This document shows, piece after piece, positions 1 through 9,400 of a stretch of DNA of 64,000 nucleotides. The stretch's first letter is position 1; each line of letters opens with the position of its first letter. Both the position numbers and the translations under genes were made by a program. Source of the DNA: Gp13-AA77 sp035946575 (lineage in GTDB: Bacteria; Acidobacteriota; Terriglobia; UBA7540); assembly GCA_035946575.1 (NCBI GenBank), contig DASYZG010000119.1, positions 1-64,000 of the forward strand, given 5' to 3'. Under the pieces are notes generated by a model. It worked only from the letters and a program-made list of their open reading frames with translations. It was not told the origin of the DNA and did no database searches.

Positions 1-102
1 TAGAATCATGCGGTTATCCTGTGGAAAACTCTGGAAGGCCCGAAATGGGGCAAATTGGGGGCGATTGGGCCGCGGTGCGGCTTTGAAAGGGTGAAAGAAC
101 CG

Positions 103-486
103 TAGCGGCGGGTTCATCCCGCCATATCTCCAATGATCTCAACACAGAGATGGCGGGGTAAACCCGCCGCTACGGTTTTTCACCATGGCGGGGTAAACCC
201 GCCGCTACGGTTTTTCACGATGGCGGGATAAACCCGCCGCTACGGTTTTTCACCATGGCGGGACAAACCCGCCGCCACGATTTTTCACCATGGCGGGATA
301 AACCCGCCGCTACGATTTTTCAACATGGCGGGATAAACCCGCCGCTACGGTTTTTCGCCATGGCGGGGTAAACCCGCCGCTACGATTTTCAACCACGGCG
401 GGGTAAACCCGCCGTTACGGTTTTTCGCCATGGCGGGGTAAACCCGTCGTTACGATTCTCGCCATGGCGGGATAAACCCGCCGCTA
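103..486. repeat. 35-bp palindromic tandem array grown from a GTAGCGGCG element
   Basis: A complete palindromic element (left arm GTAGCGGCGGGTTCATCCC from about 103, right arm ending CGCCGCTAC at about 173) is followed by repeated copies of its right arm. Units start at 151, 186, 221, 256, 291, 326, 361, 396, 431 and 465, with an exact 35-bp period except the last step (34). Each unit is a hairpin TGGCGGGRTAAACCCGCC followed by GCTACGGTTTTTCACCA. Copies differ at a few positions. The last unit ends right at the stop codon of the neighbouring minus-strand gene. There are no unique spacers, so it is not a CRISPR array. Bases 1-100 hold no recognisable gene. Confidence 0.9.
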
Positions 487-1266
487 CTACTTCGACTCTT
501 GAGGGGGCAGGGTGATGGTGACGTCGCGGTCGAGCCGCATGCCAATCAGGGATCCGGCGAGGAGGGTGGCCTGCTTCCCTTTCGGGATAAGGTAGGCCAT
601 GGCGATGCCGGCGCCGGCGGCGGCGATTCCAGGACCTATACCGCCCGCGGCGGCTCCGATGGCGGTGGGCGCCAGCACGAGCGCGGCCTGCTCTTTGTGC
701 GAGGCGCCCTTACCCTTGAGGTCGCCCTCCGGTCCGACCCTCTCACTGCCGCCGTTCGCGGCGGAGAAAACCTCGGTGAGCGATCCCTGAATTGCGACCT
801 TCTCACCGCTCGGCATTTCGATGGTGTCGAAAACCACCATCAGGTCGCCGCCACGGCCCCGGCGCGCAGCTTCCTTGACTTCGCTCACGTGCCCATCGAT
901 GCGGACGCCCTTGGCAAGCACATCCTCGTCCTCGACGTCCACCGGATCGAGAAGCGTGGTCAGGACGCGATCTCCGGGCTTGCTGACCTTGGAGTTGATG
1001 CTGCTGTGAAGCTGCAGCTTGAATTCAGTGCCTTCAGGGATCACAATCTGCGTGCCATTGTCGCCCGGCTGGTTGGGCAGAGAGGCGTCAGGCTCCTCGA
1101 CCGGAGGCTGGGCGGGTTGGGCAGCCTGGGCGGGCGCCCCGGGTTGCGCCTGGCCCTGTTGAGGCGCCGGCGCGGGTTGGGCCGGCTGGTCTTGCGCCCG
1201 CAGGAGCGGCACGCCAAACATCACCGCCAGAGCAAGAGTACACATGCCGAAGAGTCTTTTGTTCAT
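487..1266 (-). CDS. Exported protein of unknown function, Pro/Gln/Ala-rich N-terminus
   Basis: A 259-aa protein starting at MNKRLFGMCTLALAVMFG, a clear Sec signal peptide ending near LLRAQ. The start at 1266 is preferred over the longer frame because of the signal peptide and a purine-rich GAGG/GAGAGA stretch just upstream. After a Pro/Ala/Gln-rich linker (about residues 25-60) comes a region with motifs such as IPEGTEFKLQLHSSINSKVSKPGDRV, reminiscent of the beta-rich domain in acidobacterial exported proteins that also carry DVLAKGVRIDGHV-type segments. Toward the C-terminus lies a glycine/alanine-rich hydrophobic stretch (about residues 200-235) that could sit in a membrane. No catalytic motif is seen. 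The stop codon TAG abuts the palindromic array, so the array lies immediately in its 3' end. Function not assigned. Confidence 0.75.
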   Translation of the reverse strand: MNKRLFGMCTLALAVMFGVPLLRAQDQPAQPAPAPQQGQAQPGAPAQAAQPAQPPVEEPDASLPNQPGDNGTQIVIPEGTEFKLQLHSSINSKVSKPGDRVLTTLLDPVDVEDEDVLAKGVRIDGHVSEVKEAARRGRGGDLMVVFDTIEMPSGEKVAIQGSLTEVFSAANGGSERVGPEGDLKGKGASHKEQAALVLAPTAIGAAAGGIGPGIAAAGAGIAMAYLIPKGKQATLLAGSLIGMRLDRDVTITLPPQESK

Positions 1267-1503
1267 TCTCTCTGCCTCTAAGCCGGATCGTTGCGGGTGA
1301 TCCCCGACGCTCATCTGCCTCATTTGACCATCAAATCCGGGCGTGCGTCAAAACAAAAACGATCTGCGGCCCTCTCTCGTGCGATGCGCTCGCGCCCGCA
1401 AAGGTGGGTTCGATGAACAGCGGATGGGAGGGGCGGGCTGCTGATGGGCCGGTCTCCAAGGAGAGATCGACCTGGTGTACAGTCCGCCCAACGGGCGCGC
1501 TCG

Positions 1504-1587
1504 TAGCGGCGGCTTTATGCCGCCATTGCGAATTGAGAATGCGGAAGTTATGGCGACGTAAAGTCGCAGCTACATTGTCCACCTGAA
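1504..1587. repeat. GTAGCGGCG/GCTAC palindromic dispersed element, copy 2
   Basis: The left hairpin is GTAGCGGCGGCTTTATGCCGCC and the right hairpin is TGGCGACGTAAAGTCGC followed by GCTAC, joined by about 25 bases. It is nearly identical over about 85 bases to the copy at 41251-41335, including the spacer word GCGAATTGAGAATGC and the tail ATTGTCCACCTGAATA. Architecture matches the elements at 103-173 and 36487-36558. Confidence 0.85.
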
Positions 1588-1593
1588 TAGATC

Positions 1594-1633
1594 GACCACC
1601 CCCTGACCCCTCCTGATCCCAGGAGGGGAGCCT
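1594..1633. repeat. CCCCTCC-ATC-GGAGGGG dispersed hairpin, copy 1
   Basis: The core CCCCTCCTGATCCCAGGAGGGG is a self-complementary hairpin preceded by ACCACCCCCTGA. The same arrangement (ACCACCCCCCGA, then CCCCTCCTTATCAAGGAGGGG) occurs at 27502-27540, so this is a second dispersed repeat family. Confidence 0.7.
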
Positions 1634-1881
1634 GGGGAATTCAGCTGGTTACGGTTCGCGTCTCCGCCCGGACTCAGTCCCCTCCGTTCGGATACAGTCC
1701 CCTCCTTTCCGCCCGCCGGATTCAGTTCTCGCCTCCTCGCGGAGGAGGGGAAAGAGGGGTGATGCCTCAGCCCGCGCGAATTGCCTTCTCTGGCCCGCGG
1801 CCGGAAGCGTCCTCTATAATTGGAGGGTCGCATGGACCCCCCGGCACGCACGCGGACCGGGTGCCTCGACCCGGTTTGCTC

Positions 1882-3627
1882 ATGCTTCGACGCCTCAGCC
1901 CGCTTTTTCCCTATCTGGCCCGTTACAAGCACCGGTACGTGCTCGGCCTGCTCACGCTCGCCATCTCGCAACTGGTCGGCGTGATTATTCCGCTTATCAT
2001 CAAGGCCGGCATCGACGGCCTGACACACCGGGCGCCCTCGCGGACCCTGCTCTACTTCGCCGCGCTGATGCTGGCGGTGGCGCTGGTGAAGGCGGTCTTT
2101 CAGTTCTGGATGCGCTGGATCCTGATCGGCGTTTCACGCGATATCGAGTATGACCTGCGCAACGACCTCTTCGGCCATCTCGAAAAGCTCTCGCAGCGCT
2201 ATTACAACGAGACCCGCACCGGCGACCTGATGTCGAAGCTGACCAACGACCTCAACGCCGTCCGCAACCTGCTCGGCCCCGGCATCATGTACTCCGCCAG
2301 CACCATCGTGGTGGGGTTGGCGACGATCGCGCTGATGGTGCATCTGGACTGGCGCCTGACCTTGCTCACCCTCATTCCCCTGCCCGTGGTCTCGATCCTG
2401 GTCAAGGTCTTCGGGCAGAAAATCCACGATCGTTTCGAGCGCATTCAGGCGCTCTATTCCGAACTGACCGAGCGGGTGCGCGAGAACCTCTCCGGTGTGC
2501 GGGTGGTCCGCGCCTTCTGCCAGGAGCAGCCGGAGATGGGGCTCTTCGACGACATGAACTGCGAGATGGTGCGGCGCAACAAGGGCCTGATCTGGATCTC
2601 GAGCTTCCTGTGGCCGGCCCTGGCGCTGATGTTCTCCGTGGCCTTCATGCTGATCCTGATCGTAGGCGGCCGCCACGTGCTGGAGGGGCGCATCACCGTC
2701 GGGACACTCGCCGCCTTCAACGTCTATCTGATGTACCTGATCTGGCCGATCATCGCGCTCGGCTACGTCACCAACCTGGTGCAGCGCGGACTGGCATCGC
2801 TCGGGCGGTTGTGGCAAATCTTCCTGGCCAGGCCCGATATCGACGACCGCGCGGCGGCAGGCGAACCGATCAAGGCGATACGCGGCGAGATCGAGTTCCG
2901 CAACCTGAACTTCGCCTACAACGGCCGCCCGGTGCTGAAGAACATCAATCTGCACATTCCCGCGGGACGCACGCTGGCGATCGTGGGCGAGACGGGGGCG
3001 GGAAAATCGACGCTGGTCGGTCTGATCCCGCGCTTGTGGGATGCGCCGGATGGGAGCCTGCTGATCGACGGCGTGCCGGTGCGGCAAATCCCGCTCGCGC
3101 TGCTGCGCCACAACATCGGCTTCGTGCCGCAGGAAACGTTCCTCTTCAGCGATTCCATTCTGGAGAACGTCAAGTTCGGCGCGCCCGAGGCTACGCTGCC
3201 GGAGGCCGAGCGCGCCACGTCAGTCGCCAATATCCTGCCGGAGATCGTGAGCTTTCCCGGGGGATTTGAGACGATGGTCGGCGAGCGCGGCCTGACGCTC
3301 TCGGGCGGGCAGAAGCAGCGTACCGCTATCGCGCGCGCGCTGATCCGCGATCCGCGCATTTTGATCCTCGACGACGCGCTCTCCAGCGTCGACACGGGCA
3401 CCGAGGAGAAGATCCTGCAGGCGCTTTCGGGCGTGGTGGCGGGCCGGACCACGCTGCTGATCTCGCATCGCGTCTCCACGGTGCAGAACGCGGACGAGAT
3501 CGTGGTGCTGCGCGACGGCGAAATCGTCGAACGCGGCACCCACCACCAACTGCTCGGGTTCGAAGGGTATTACGCCGAGCTGTACAGGAGGCAGTTGATT
3601 GAGGAGGAGCTGGAAATGGAGGCGTGA
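1882..3627 (+). CDS. ABC exporter half-transporter, degenerate-Walker-B subunit
   Basis: A 581-aa type IV ABC exporter half: six-helix transmembrane domain (about 1-310) fused to an ATPase domain. Walker A GETGAGKST is at 369-377, the signature LSGGQKQR starts at 473, and the Walker B is ILILDDALSS with Asp498 where the catalytic Glu normally sits. Its signature is canonical, whereas the partner encoded at 4165-6180 has a normal DE Walker B but a deviant LSVGQ signature. That complementary pattern is what is seen in heterodimeric exporters with one consensus and one degenerate site (TM287/288, LmrCD, BmrCD). I therefore infer a heterodimer exporting lipid or drug-like substrates. Start is uncertain: ATG at 1882 fits the fold, GTG at 1861 is in frame, and neither has a strong ribosome site. 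Confidence 0.88.
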   Translation: MLRRLSPLFPYLARYKHRYVLGLLTLAISQLVGVIIPLIIKAGIDGLTHRAPSRTLLYFAALMLAVALVKAVFQFWMRWILIGVSRDIEYDLRNDLFGHLEKLSQRYYNETRTGDLMSKLTNDLNAVRNLLGPGIMYSASTIVVGLATIALMVHLDWRLTLLTLIPLPVVSILVKVFGQKIHDRFERIQALYSELTERVRENLSGVRVVRAFCQEQPEMGLFDDMNCEMVRRNKGLIWISSFLWPALALMFSVAFMLILIVGGRHVLEGRITVGTLAAFNVYLMYLIWPIIALGYVTNLVQRGLASLGRLWQIFLARPDIDDRAAAGEPIKAIRGEIEFRNLNFAYNGRPVLKNINLHIPAGRTLAIVGETGAGKSTLVGLIPRLWDAPDGSLLIDGVPVRQIPLALLRHNIGFVPQETFLFSDSILENVKFGAPEATLPEAERATSVANILPEIVSFPGGFETMVGERGLTLSGGQKQRTAIARALIRDPRILILDDALSSVDTGTEEKILQALSGVVAGRTTLLISHRVSTVQNADEIVVLRDGEIVERGTHHQLLGFEGYYAELYRRQLIEEELEMEA

Positions 3628-3720
<93 letters not shown>

Positions 3721-3737
3721 AGCGGGGGGTGAAAAAC

Positions 3738-4109
3738 ATGGAAGGAAGAGAACCGGCCAAGAGTTTTAGAGATCTCATTGTGTGGAGGAAAGCGCACCAA
3801 TTCACGCTCACTGTATACAAAATGACTGCTCAGTTTCCGAGATACGAAACGTACGGCCTTTCGCAGCAAATGCGTCGGGCTGCGGTATCCGTACCTGCCA
3901 ACATCGCAGAGGGATTCCGCAAGAGAGGCCGTCCAGACAAGGCCCGCTTCTTGAATACGGCGGAAGGATCTCTGGAAGAGAGTCGACACTACCTGATTCT
4001 CGCGTAGGATCTGGGGTACGCGGCGACTGACGAGCCCATGTGTTTACTCGAAGAGGTCAGCAAGCTGTTGAACAGCTATTGCCGAGCCGTCTCAGCCTCT
4101 GCAACCTAA
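3738..4109 (+). pseudogene. Four-helix-bundle (23S rRNA intervening-sequence type) protein, nonsense-interrupted
   Basis: Starting at MEGREPAKSFRDLIVW, the frame has the family hallmarks: DLIVWRKAHQF, YGLSQQMRRAAVSVPANIAEG and FLNTAEGSLEESRHYLILA. A TAG at 4005-4007 then stops it at 89 aa. Reading through gives DLGYAATDEPMCLLEEVSKLLNSY and a natural stop at 4107-4109, which restores the usual length of about 120 aa. The TAG sits where the family normally has a polar residue before DLGY, so one base change (for example CAG to TAG) explains the break. Longer upstream frames only translate the heptameric repeats. The gene sits between the two exporter halves and is flanked by inverted heptamer arrays. 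Family members are known from 23S rRNA intervening sequences and from diversity-generating retroelements (Avd); neither context is present here. Confidence 0.85.
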
Positions 4110-4115
4110 GTTCGG

Positions 4116-4158
4116 CTTCTGACTTCTGCCTCCTGTCTTCTGACTCCTGGCTCCTGTT
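4116..4158. repeat. Heptameric short tandem repeats, downstream inverted arm
   Basis: The words GACTTCTG, CCTCCTGTCTTCTGACTCC and TGGCTCCTG are reverse complements of the AGGAGTC/AGAAGTC array at 3628-3720. The array runs to within 7 bases of the next exporter start codon at 4165. Confidence 0.75.
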
Positions 4159-4164
4159 TTGGAT

Positions 4165-6180
4165 ATGGCAGAAACCTTCCACGAAGAAGAAGTCCTCGGC
4201 AAGGCGTATGACTCGCGCCTGATGCGGCGCCTGCTCACCTATCTGCGCCCTTACCGGCGCGTGGTGGTGCTGGCGCTGATCGCGATCTTCTTCTACGGCC
4301 TCTTGCAGGCGGTGCCGCCCTACCTGATGAAGGTCGAGGTGGACCGGTATCTCGATCCCACGCATCAGGGCCACCTGCCGGCGTTTCTGGCCTCTTTTCT
4401 CAGTCCGAATCCGGTGGCGGGCATTTTTCAGATCGCCTTCGCCCTTTTCCTGCCCAGCGTGCTGCTGACATTTGTGCTCGAATTCGGGCAGGACTTCGCC
4501 ATGCAGTTCGTGGGTCAGAAGGTGATGTACGACCTGCGCAAGCAGATTTTCGCGCACCTGCAGCGGCTGGAGCTCAGCTTCTACGATCGCAATCCGGTCG
4601 GGCGCCTAGTGACACGCGTCACTACCGACGTGGATGTGATGAACGACCTGTTTGCCTCCGGTGTGGTCGCCATCTTCGGCGACGTCTTCACCCTGCTCAG
4701 CATCGTGGCCATCATGCTGAGGGTGAACTGGGAGCTGGCGCTGATGACCTTCTCCGTCCTGCCGGCCATCGCGGTGGTCACGATGTGGTTTCGCAAGGCG
4801 GTGCGCGAGAGCTATCGTCGCATTCGCCTGGCCATCGCGCGCATTAACGCCTATCTTCAGGAGCACTTGACGGGAATGGCGGTGTTGCAGCTCTTCAATC
4901 GTGAGCAGCGCAGCTATCAGGAGTTCGAATCGATCAACCGCGTCCACATGCGCGCTTACAAGGACTCGATCCTGGCCTACGGGCTGTTTTACCCGACGGT
5001 GGAGTTTCTGGGGGTCATGGCTGTCGCCATCATCCTCTACGATGGCGGCCTGCGCAGCCTGCACGGCGCGGTCACGGTGGGCACGGCGATTGCGTTCATC
5101 CAGTACTCGCAGCGCTTCTTCCGGCCCATTCAGGACATGAGCGACAAGTACAACATTCTGCAGGCGGCCATGGCGAGCGCCGAGCGGATCTTCAAGCTGC
5201 TCGACGCCCCGGTGACGATCGCCGATCCCGAAAGACCGCTGGCGCTGCCGGTGCATGAGGCGCCGGCCTCTGGCGTCACTGTCTCGGGCGACCGGCATGC
5301 CGAAGGCGACGGTCACAGCTCCAGTGATGGTCCTGCTCAAGGCAACGGCAACCTGGCCGCGGCGGGCGCGCGCATCGAATTTTGCAGCGTCGGCTTCGCT
5401 TACGACGGCGAGCATCGCGTGGTCGAGGACGTGAGCTTTACCATCGAGCCGGGCGAGAGGGTGGCCGTGGTCGGTCACACCGGCGCCGGCAAGACCACGC
5501 TCACCAGCCTGCTGCTGCGCTATTACGAGGTGCAGGAAGGCGCGATTCGGCTCGACGGGATCGATATCCGGCAGCTTCGCCTCAGCGATCTGCGACGTAA
5601 CTTCGGCCTGGTGCTGCAGGACTCGTTCCTGTTTTCGGGCACGATCGCCTCCAACGTCCGGCTGGGCAGGGTGCCGGGAATGGCGCCGATCAGCGACGAT
5701 GAAGTGCGCGAAGCCGCCCGCCAGGTGAACGCGCTGGGATTCATCGAGAATCTGCCCGGCGCCTTTGACGAGCCGGTGAAGGAGCGCGGCGTGACGCTCT
5801 CCGTCGGCCAGAAGCAACTCCTGTGCTTTGCGCGGGCCCTCGCCTATAAGCCGCGCGTGCTGATCCTGGACGAGGCGACGTCGAGCATCGATCCGCAGAC
5901 GGAATACCTGATCCGCGAGGCACTGGGCCGCATGCTCGAGAATCGAACGGCGCTGGTGATCGCCCACCGGCTGTCCACCATTCAGAACGCGTCCAAGATC
6001 GTGGTGATGCACAAGGGTCGCGTGCGCGAGATCGGCACGCACCAGGAACTGATCGATCGGCGTGGGCTGTACTTCAAGCTCTACCAGCTTCAATACAAGG
6101 ATCAGGAGATCAGGCCGGGAGCAGGGACGCAAGGTCCGGGGGAGCCGAATCGGGAGTGGGGAGCCGAGGGCGGGCAGTAG
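4165..6180 (+). CDS. ABC exporter half-transporter, catalytic-Walker-B subunit
   Basis: A 671-aa half-exporter with a six-helix membrane domain (about 25-340), a Ser/Gly/Asp-rich linker around 370-400, and an ATPase domain. Walker A GHTGAGKTT is at 437-445, the signature is the deviant LSVGQKQ at 545-551, and Walker B LILDEATSS keeps the catalytic Glu570. It complements the DD Walker B and canonical signature of the subunit at 1882-3627, so the two should form one consensus and one degenerate ATP site. The extended region between helices (residues about 50-85, with HLPAFLASFLSPNP) is typical of the larger subunit of such pairs. The tail after YQLQYKDQEIR is low-complexity and looks recruited from repeat sequence. 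ATG at 4165 is preferred to the TTG two codons upstream. Substrate unknown. Confidence 0.9.
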   Translation: MAETFHEEEVLGKAYDSRLMRRLLTYLRPYRRVVVLALIAIFFYGLLQAVPPYLMKVEVDRYLDPTHQGHLPAFLASFLSPNPVAGIFQIAFALFLPSVLLTFVLEFGQDFAMQFVGQKVMYDLRKQIFAHLQRLELSFYDRNPVGRLVTRVTTDVDVMNDLFASGVVAIFGDVFTLLSIVAIMLRVNWELALMTFSVLPAIAVVTMWFRKAVRESYRRIRLAIARINAYLQEHLTGMAVLQLFNREQRSYQEFESINRVHMRAYKDSILAYGLFYPTVEFLGVMAVAIILYDGGLRSLHGAVTVGTAIAFIQYSQRFFRPIQDMSDKYNILQAAMASAERIFKLLDAPVTIADPERPLALPVHEAPASGVTVSGDRHAEGDGHSSSDGPAQGNGNLAAAGARIEFCSVGFAYDGEHRVVEDVSFTIEPGERVAVVGHTGAGKTTLTSLLLRYYEVQEGAIRLDGIDIRQLRLSDLRRNFGLVLQDSFLFSGTIASNVRLGRVPGMAPISDDEVREAARQVNALGFIENLPGAFDEPVKERGVTLSVGQKQLLCFARALAYKPRVLILDEATSSIDPQTEYLIREALGRMLENRTALVIAHRLSTIQNASKIVVMHKGRVREIGTHQELIDRRGLYFKLYQLQYKDQEIRPGAGTQGPGEPNREWGAEGGQ

Positions 6181-6457
6181 ACGGGCGGCCGCGGAGCGAG
6201 CGTCGCCGGTCCGCGTGGCGACCCAGGGGACCCGGGGGACCCGTCTGAATGGCGCCTCCAGGAAGAGCTGTACTCTCGAATTCCAGGTCGTACTGGTTCG
6301 GCGCAGGACGATCGCCGGAGTAGCACTCACACCTATAATCAACCTGATGAACACCTTGCGCACGGACGCGAGGTGGTTTAGTTTAGGTGGCACGATTTGG
6401 CGCCGCGGCGCCACGTTGGACATCCGGCGCGCGTCGGCCCGGCGGAAAGAAGACTCA

Positions 6458-9400
6458 GTGGCCCCGTCCAAGCAAGCACCAGCATCGCCGACGTTATCCA
6501 TAAGATTGCTTGGCGACTTCAGCCTGACATACCAGGACCAGGCGGTTACGGGCGTCAACACTCCACGCTTGCACTCGCTGCTCGCCTATTTGTTGTTCCA
6601 TCGTGACGCCCCACAGCTTCGCCAACACGTGGCTTTCGTGTTCTGGCCCGACACGAGCGAAGCCCAGGCCCGCAACAATCTGCGCCAGGTTCTGCACCAA
6701 CTTCGTTACGCCCTGCCGGACTCGGATCGATTTCTGCAGGTTGACGCTCGCACGGTGGGCTGGCGAAGTGACGCGACGTTCTTTCTGGACGTCCAGGAGT
6801 TCGAGCGCGCTCTGGCGCTGGCCGATTCGGCGCCGCGGCCGGACGACAAGCGGGCAGCCTTGGAACGCGCCGCGGATCTGTACCGCGCCGACCTGCTGCC
6901 GAGCTGTTATGACGAATGGATCGGCGCGGAGCGCGATCGCCTGCGCCAGGGCCATCGACGTGCGCTCCAGTGTCTGGTGGATCTGCTGGAAGCGCGACGC
7001 GATTACGCCCAAGCCAGCCATCACGCCCAACGCCTGGTCCGCGAGGAGCCGCTGGACGAGGAGGCCAATTGCCGCCTGATGCGACTGCTGGCGCTCGACG
7101 GCGACCGCGCCGGCGCCCTGCGCGTTTATCAGAACTGCGTCGCACATTTGCAGCGGGAGTTGGGCGTGGAGCCAAGCCAGGCCACGCGCGAGGTGTACGA
7201 GGGACTGGTGCGCAGGGAGTTGCGACCCGCGCGGATGGCGGACCGTCAGCCCGCGCTCGAGGCCACGCTGCCACTCGTCGGGCGCAGGCGGGAATGGGAG
7301 AGGCTTCACGCGGCGTGGCTCCAGGCCATGGAGGGCCCCGCCGGCTTCGCGCTGATAACGGGTGAAGCGGGGATCGGGAAATCGCGGCTGGCGGAGGAAC
7401 TTCTCAGCGTAGCGGACGGCGAGGGCTTCGCGGTTGCGAGGACGCGCTCGTATGCGGCCGAGGGTCAGCTTTCCCTTGCACCGGCGGCTGACTGGCTTCG
7501 CAGCGATGTCCTGCGGAGGAATCTGGGCAAGCTCGATCCGGTGTGGCGTACCGAAGTGTCGCGCATCCTCCCCGAGTTGACCTCAGAGTACCCGGGATTG
7601 CCGCCTTATGAGCCGGTCACGAAGTACGGCCAACGGCAGCGGTTCTTCGAAGCTCTGGCGCGCGCGGTGTTGGCCGCACCTCAGCCATTACTGTTGCTGA
7701 TTGACGACCTGCAATGGTGCGATCAGGAAACTCTTGAGTGGCTGCATTTTCTCTTGCGTTTCGACCCCGCGGCCAAAATGCTGATCCTCGGTACCGCGAG
7801 ATACGAGGAGGTGCCGCCCCAGCATCCTCTGTGCTCGCTTGTGCTGCATCTGCGAAGCACGGTCCAAGTCACCGAGCTGAGGCTGCAGCCGTTCGATGCG
7901 GCGGAGACAGCCAGGCTGGCCGCTCAGGTGGCGGGCCGCGACCTGGATATGGACTCGGCAATGCGGCTGTATCGCGAAACGGAAGGAAACCCGCTTTTTG
8001 TGGTGGAGACCATCCGGTCACAGGGTGAAGGGAAATCAGGAGGCGAAGCGGGGGGGCGGTCGCGCGCTTTAGAGCCCCTGATTCCCGTCCCCGGCAAGGT
8101 TCAGGCGATCATTTCGGGCCGCCTGGCGCAATTGTCCGCGTCCGCCCGGGAACTGGCCTATCTGGCCGCGGCAAGCGGACGGGCATTCACGGTCGATCTG
8201 CTGATCGAAGCCGGTCACAGCGACGAAGAAAGTATTGTGCGCGCGCTGGAGGAACTGTGTCAGAAGCGCATTGTGCAGGAGCAGTCTCCGAACAACTACG
8301 ACTTCAGTCACGACAAACTGCGCGAGATCGCTTACACCGAGATCAGCGGACCCCAACGCTGGCTGTTGCACCGTCGCATTGCGCAGGCACTGGAGGTGAT
8401 GAACGCTGACGATCTATCCCCGATCAGCGGCCAAATCGCCTGGCAATACGAGCGCGCCGCCGTGTTCGACCGGGCCATCGCGAACTACCAGCGTGTCGCG
8501 GCCGCAGCGCAGCGTCTCTATGCAAACGAGGACGCGGTCAACTTGCTTTCACGCGGCTTGGCGTTGCTGGAGCAACTGCCGGCAGGCGCGAAACGCGACG
8601 CGCAGGAGTTGAATCTTCAGCTGGCGCTGGCGCCGCTCTACCGGATGACGAAAGGGTGGACATCGCCCGAGGTGGAACAAGCGCTCGATCGCGCCATGGA
8701 GTTGTGCGACAAGGTCGGAGATGACACGCAGCGCGCGCAGTTGTTCTACGGCCTGGAATCGCTCTACGTTGTTCAGGCCAAGCTTGAAAAAGTGCAGTTG
8801 GCCTCGGATGAGCTGCATCGGCTCTACCATCGGACACAGGCCAGGCCTCCGTTAGAGGCTGACATTATGCGGATCGGCTCTCGATTACACCTCGGACGCA
8901 TCGCTGAGGCCAACGAGGAGTTTGAGCGTATGCTGGCCGCCGCCAACCCCTCGCAACTTCAACGCATTTCCGAAGAGCAAGGCTGGAACTTCGCCGCTCA
9001 CGGACGCGCCTGGCAGGCCCACGCGTTATGGCTCCTGGGCTACCCACATTCGGCATTGCTCCGCGCTCTTGAAGGGGTGGAACTGGCAAACGATCTGGGC
9101 CAGCCCTTCAACCAGGCGCTGACCGCAACCTATCTGGCGCTGCTGCAACAATTGTGTGCAGATGAGTCGACCGCCAGAGCGAGCGCGGATAAGGCCCTGG
9201 CCCTCACCACCGAATATAAGGCCCCCTATTACCGTGCCTGGTCCTCCATTCTGGTCTGCTACGCGCAGGCTCGAGAGCGGCCCGGGAGGGCGACCCTTGC
9301 CAGCCTGCGGGAGTCAATCGAGGTCTTCAAAGCCAGCGGTGCCCGAATCCGCTTGCCTTACTATTTCGGGCTGGTGGCGCAGGTGTGCGGGCAGGCTGAG

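Larger units (their letters stand above)
1267..1881. other. Intergenic region with two dispersed repeats and a lone -10 hexamer
   Basis: This gap lies between the divergent exported-protein gene and the ABC exporter. It holds a GTAGCGGCG palindromic element (about 1504-1587), a CCCCTCC-type hairpin (1594-1633), GC-rich sequence with repeated CAGTCCCCTCC words (about 1675-1710), and a perfect TATAAT at 1815-1820 without a convincing -35. Open frames here translate the repeats and are not supported as genes. Confidence 0.6.

Noticed and set aside
151..486. CRISPR-like look of the repeat array
   Set aside because: Units are contiguous at 35 bp and the inter-hairpin segment repeats too, so there are no unique spacers; no cas gene is present.
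1331..1582. Minus-strand frame reading VDNVAATLRRHNF and KAAAT-type peptides
   Set aside because: It translates the palindromic element; the same peptide appears from the copy near 41294-41361, so it reflects the repeat and not a gene.
2134..3111. Long minus-strand frames opposite the exporter genes (also 4606-6561)
   Set aside because: GC-rich third-position shadows lying entirely inside strong ABC genes, with Arg/His-rich composition and no domains.
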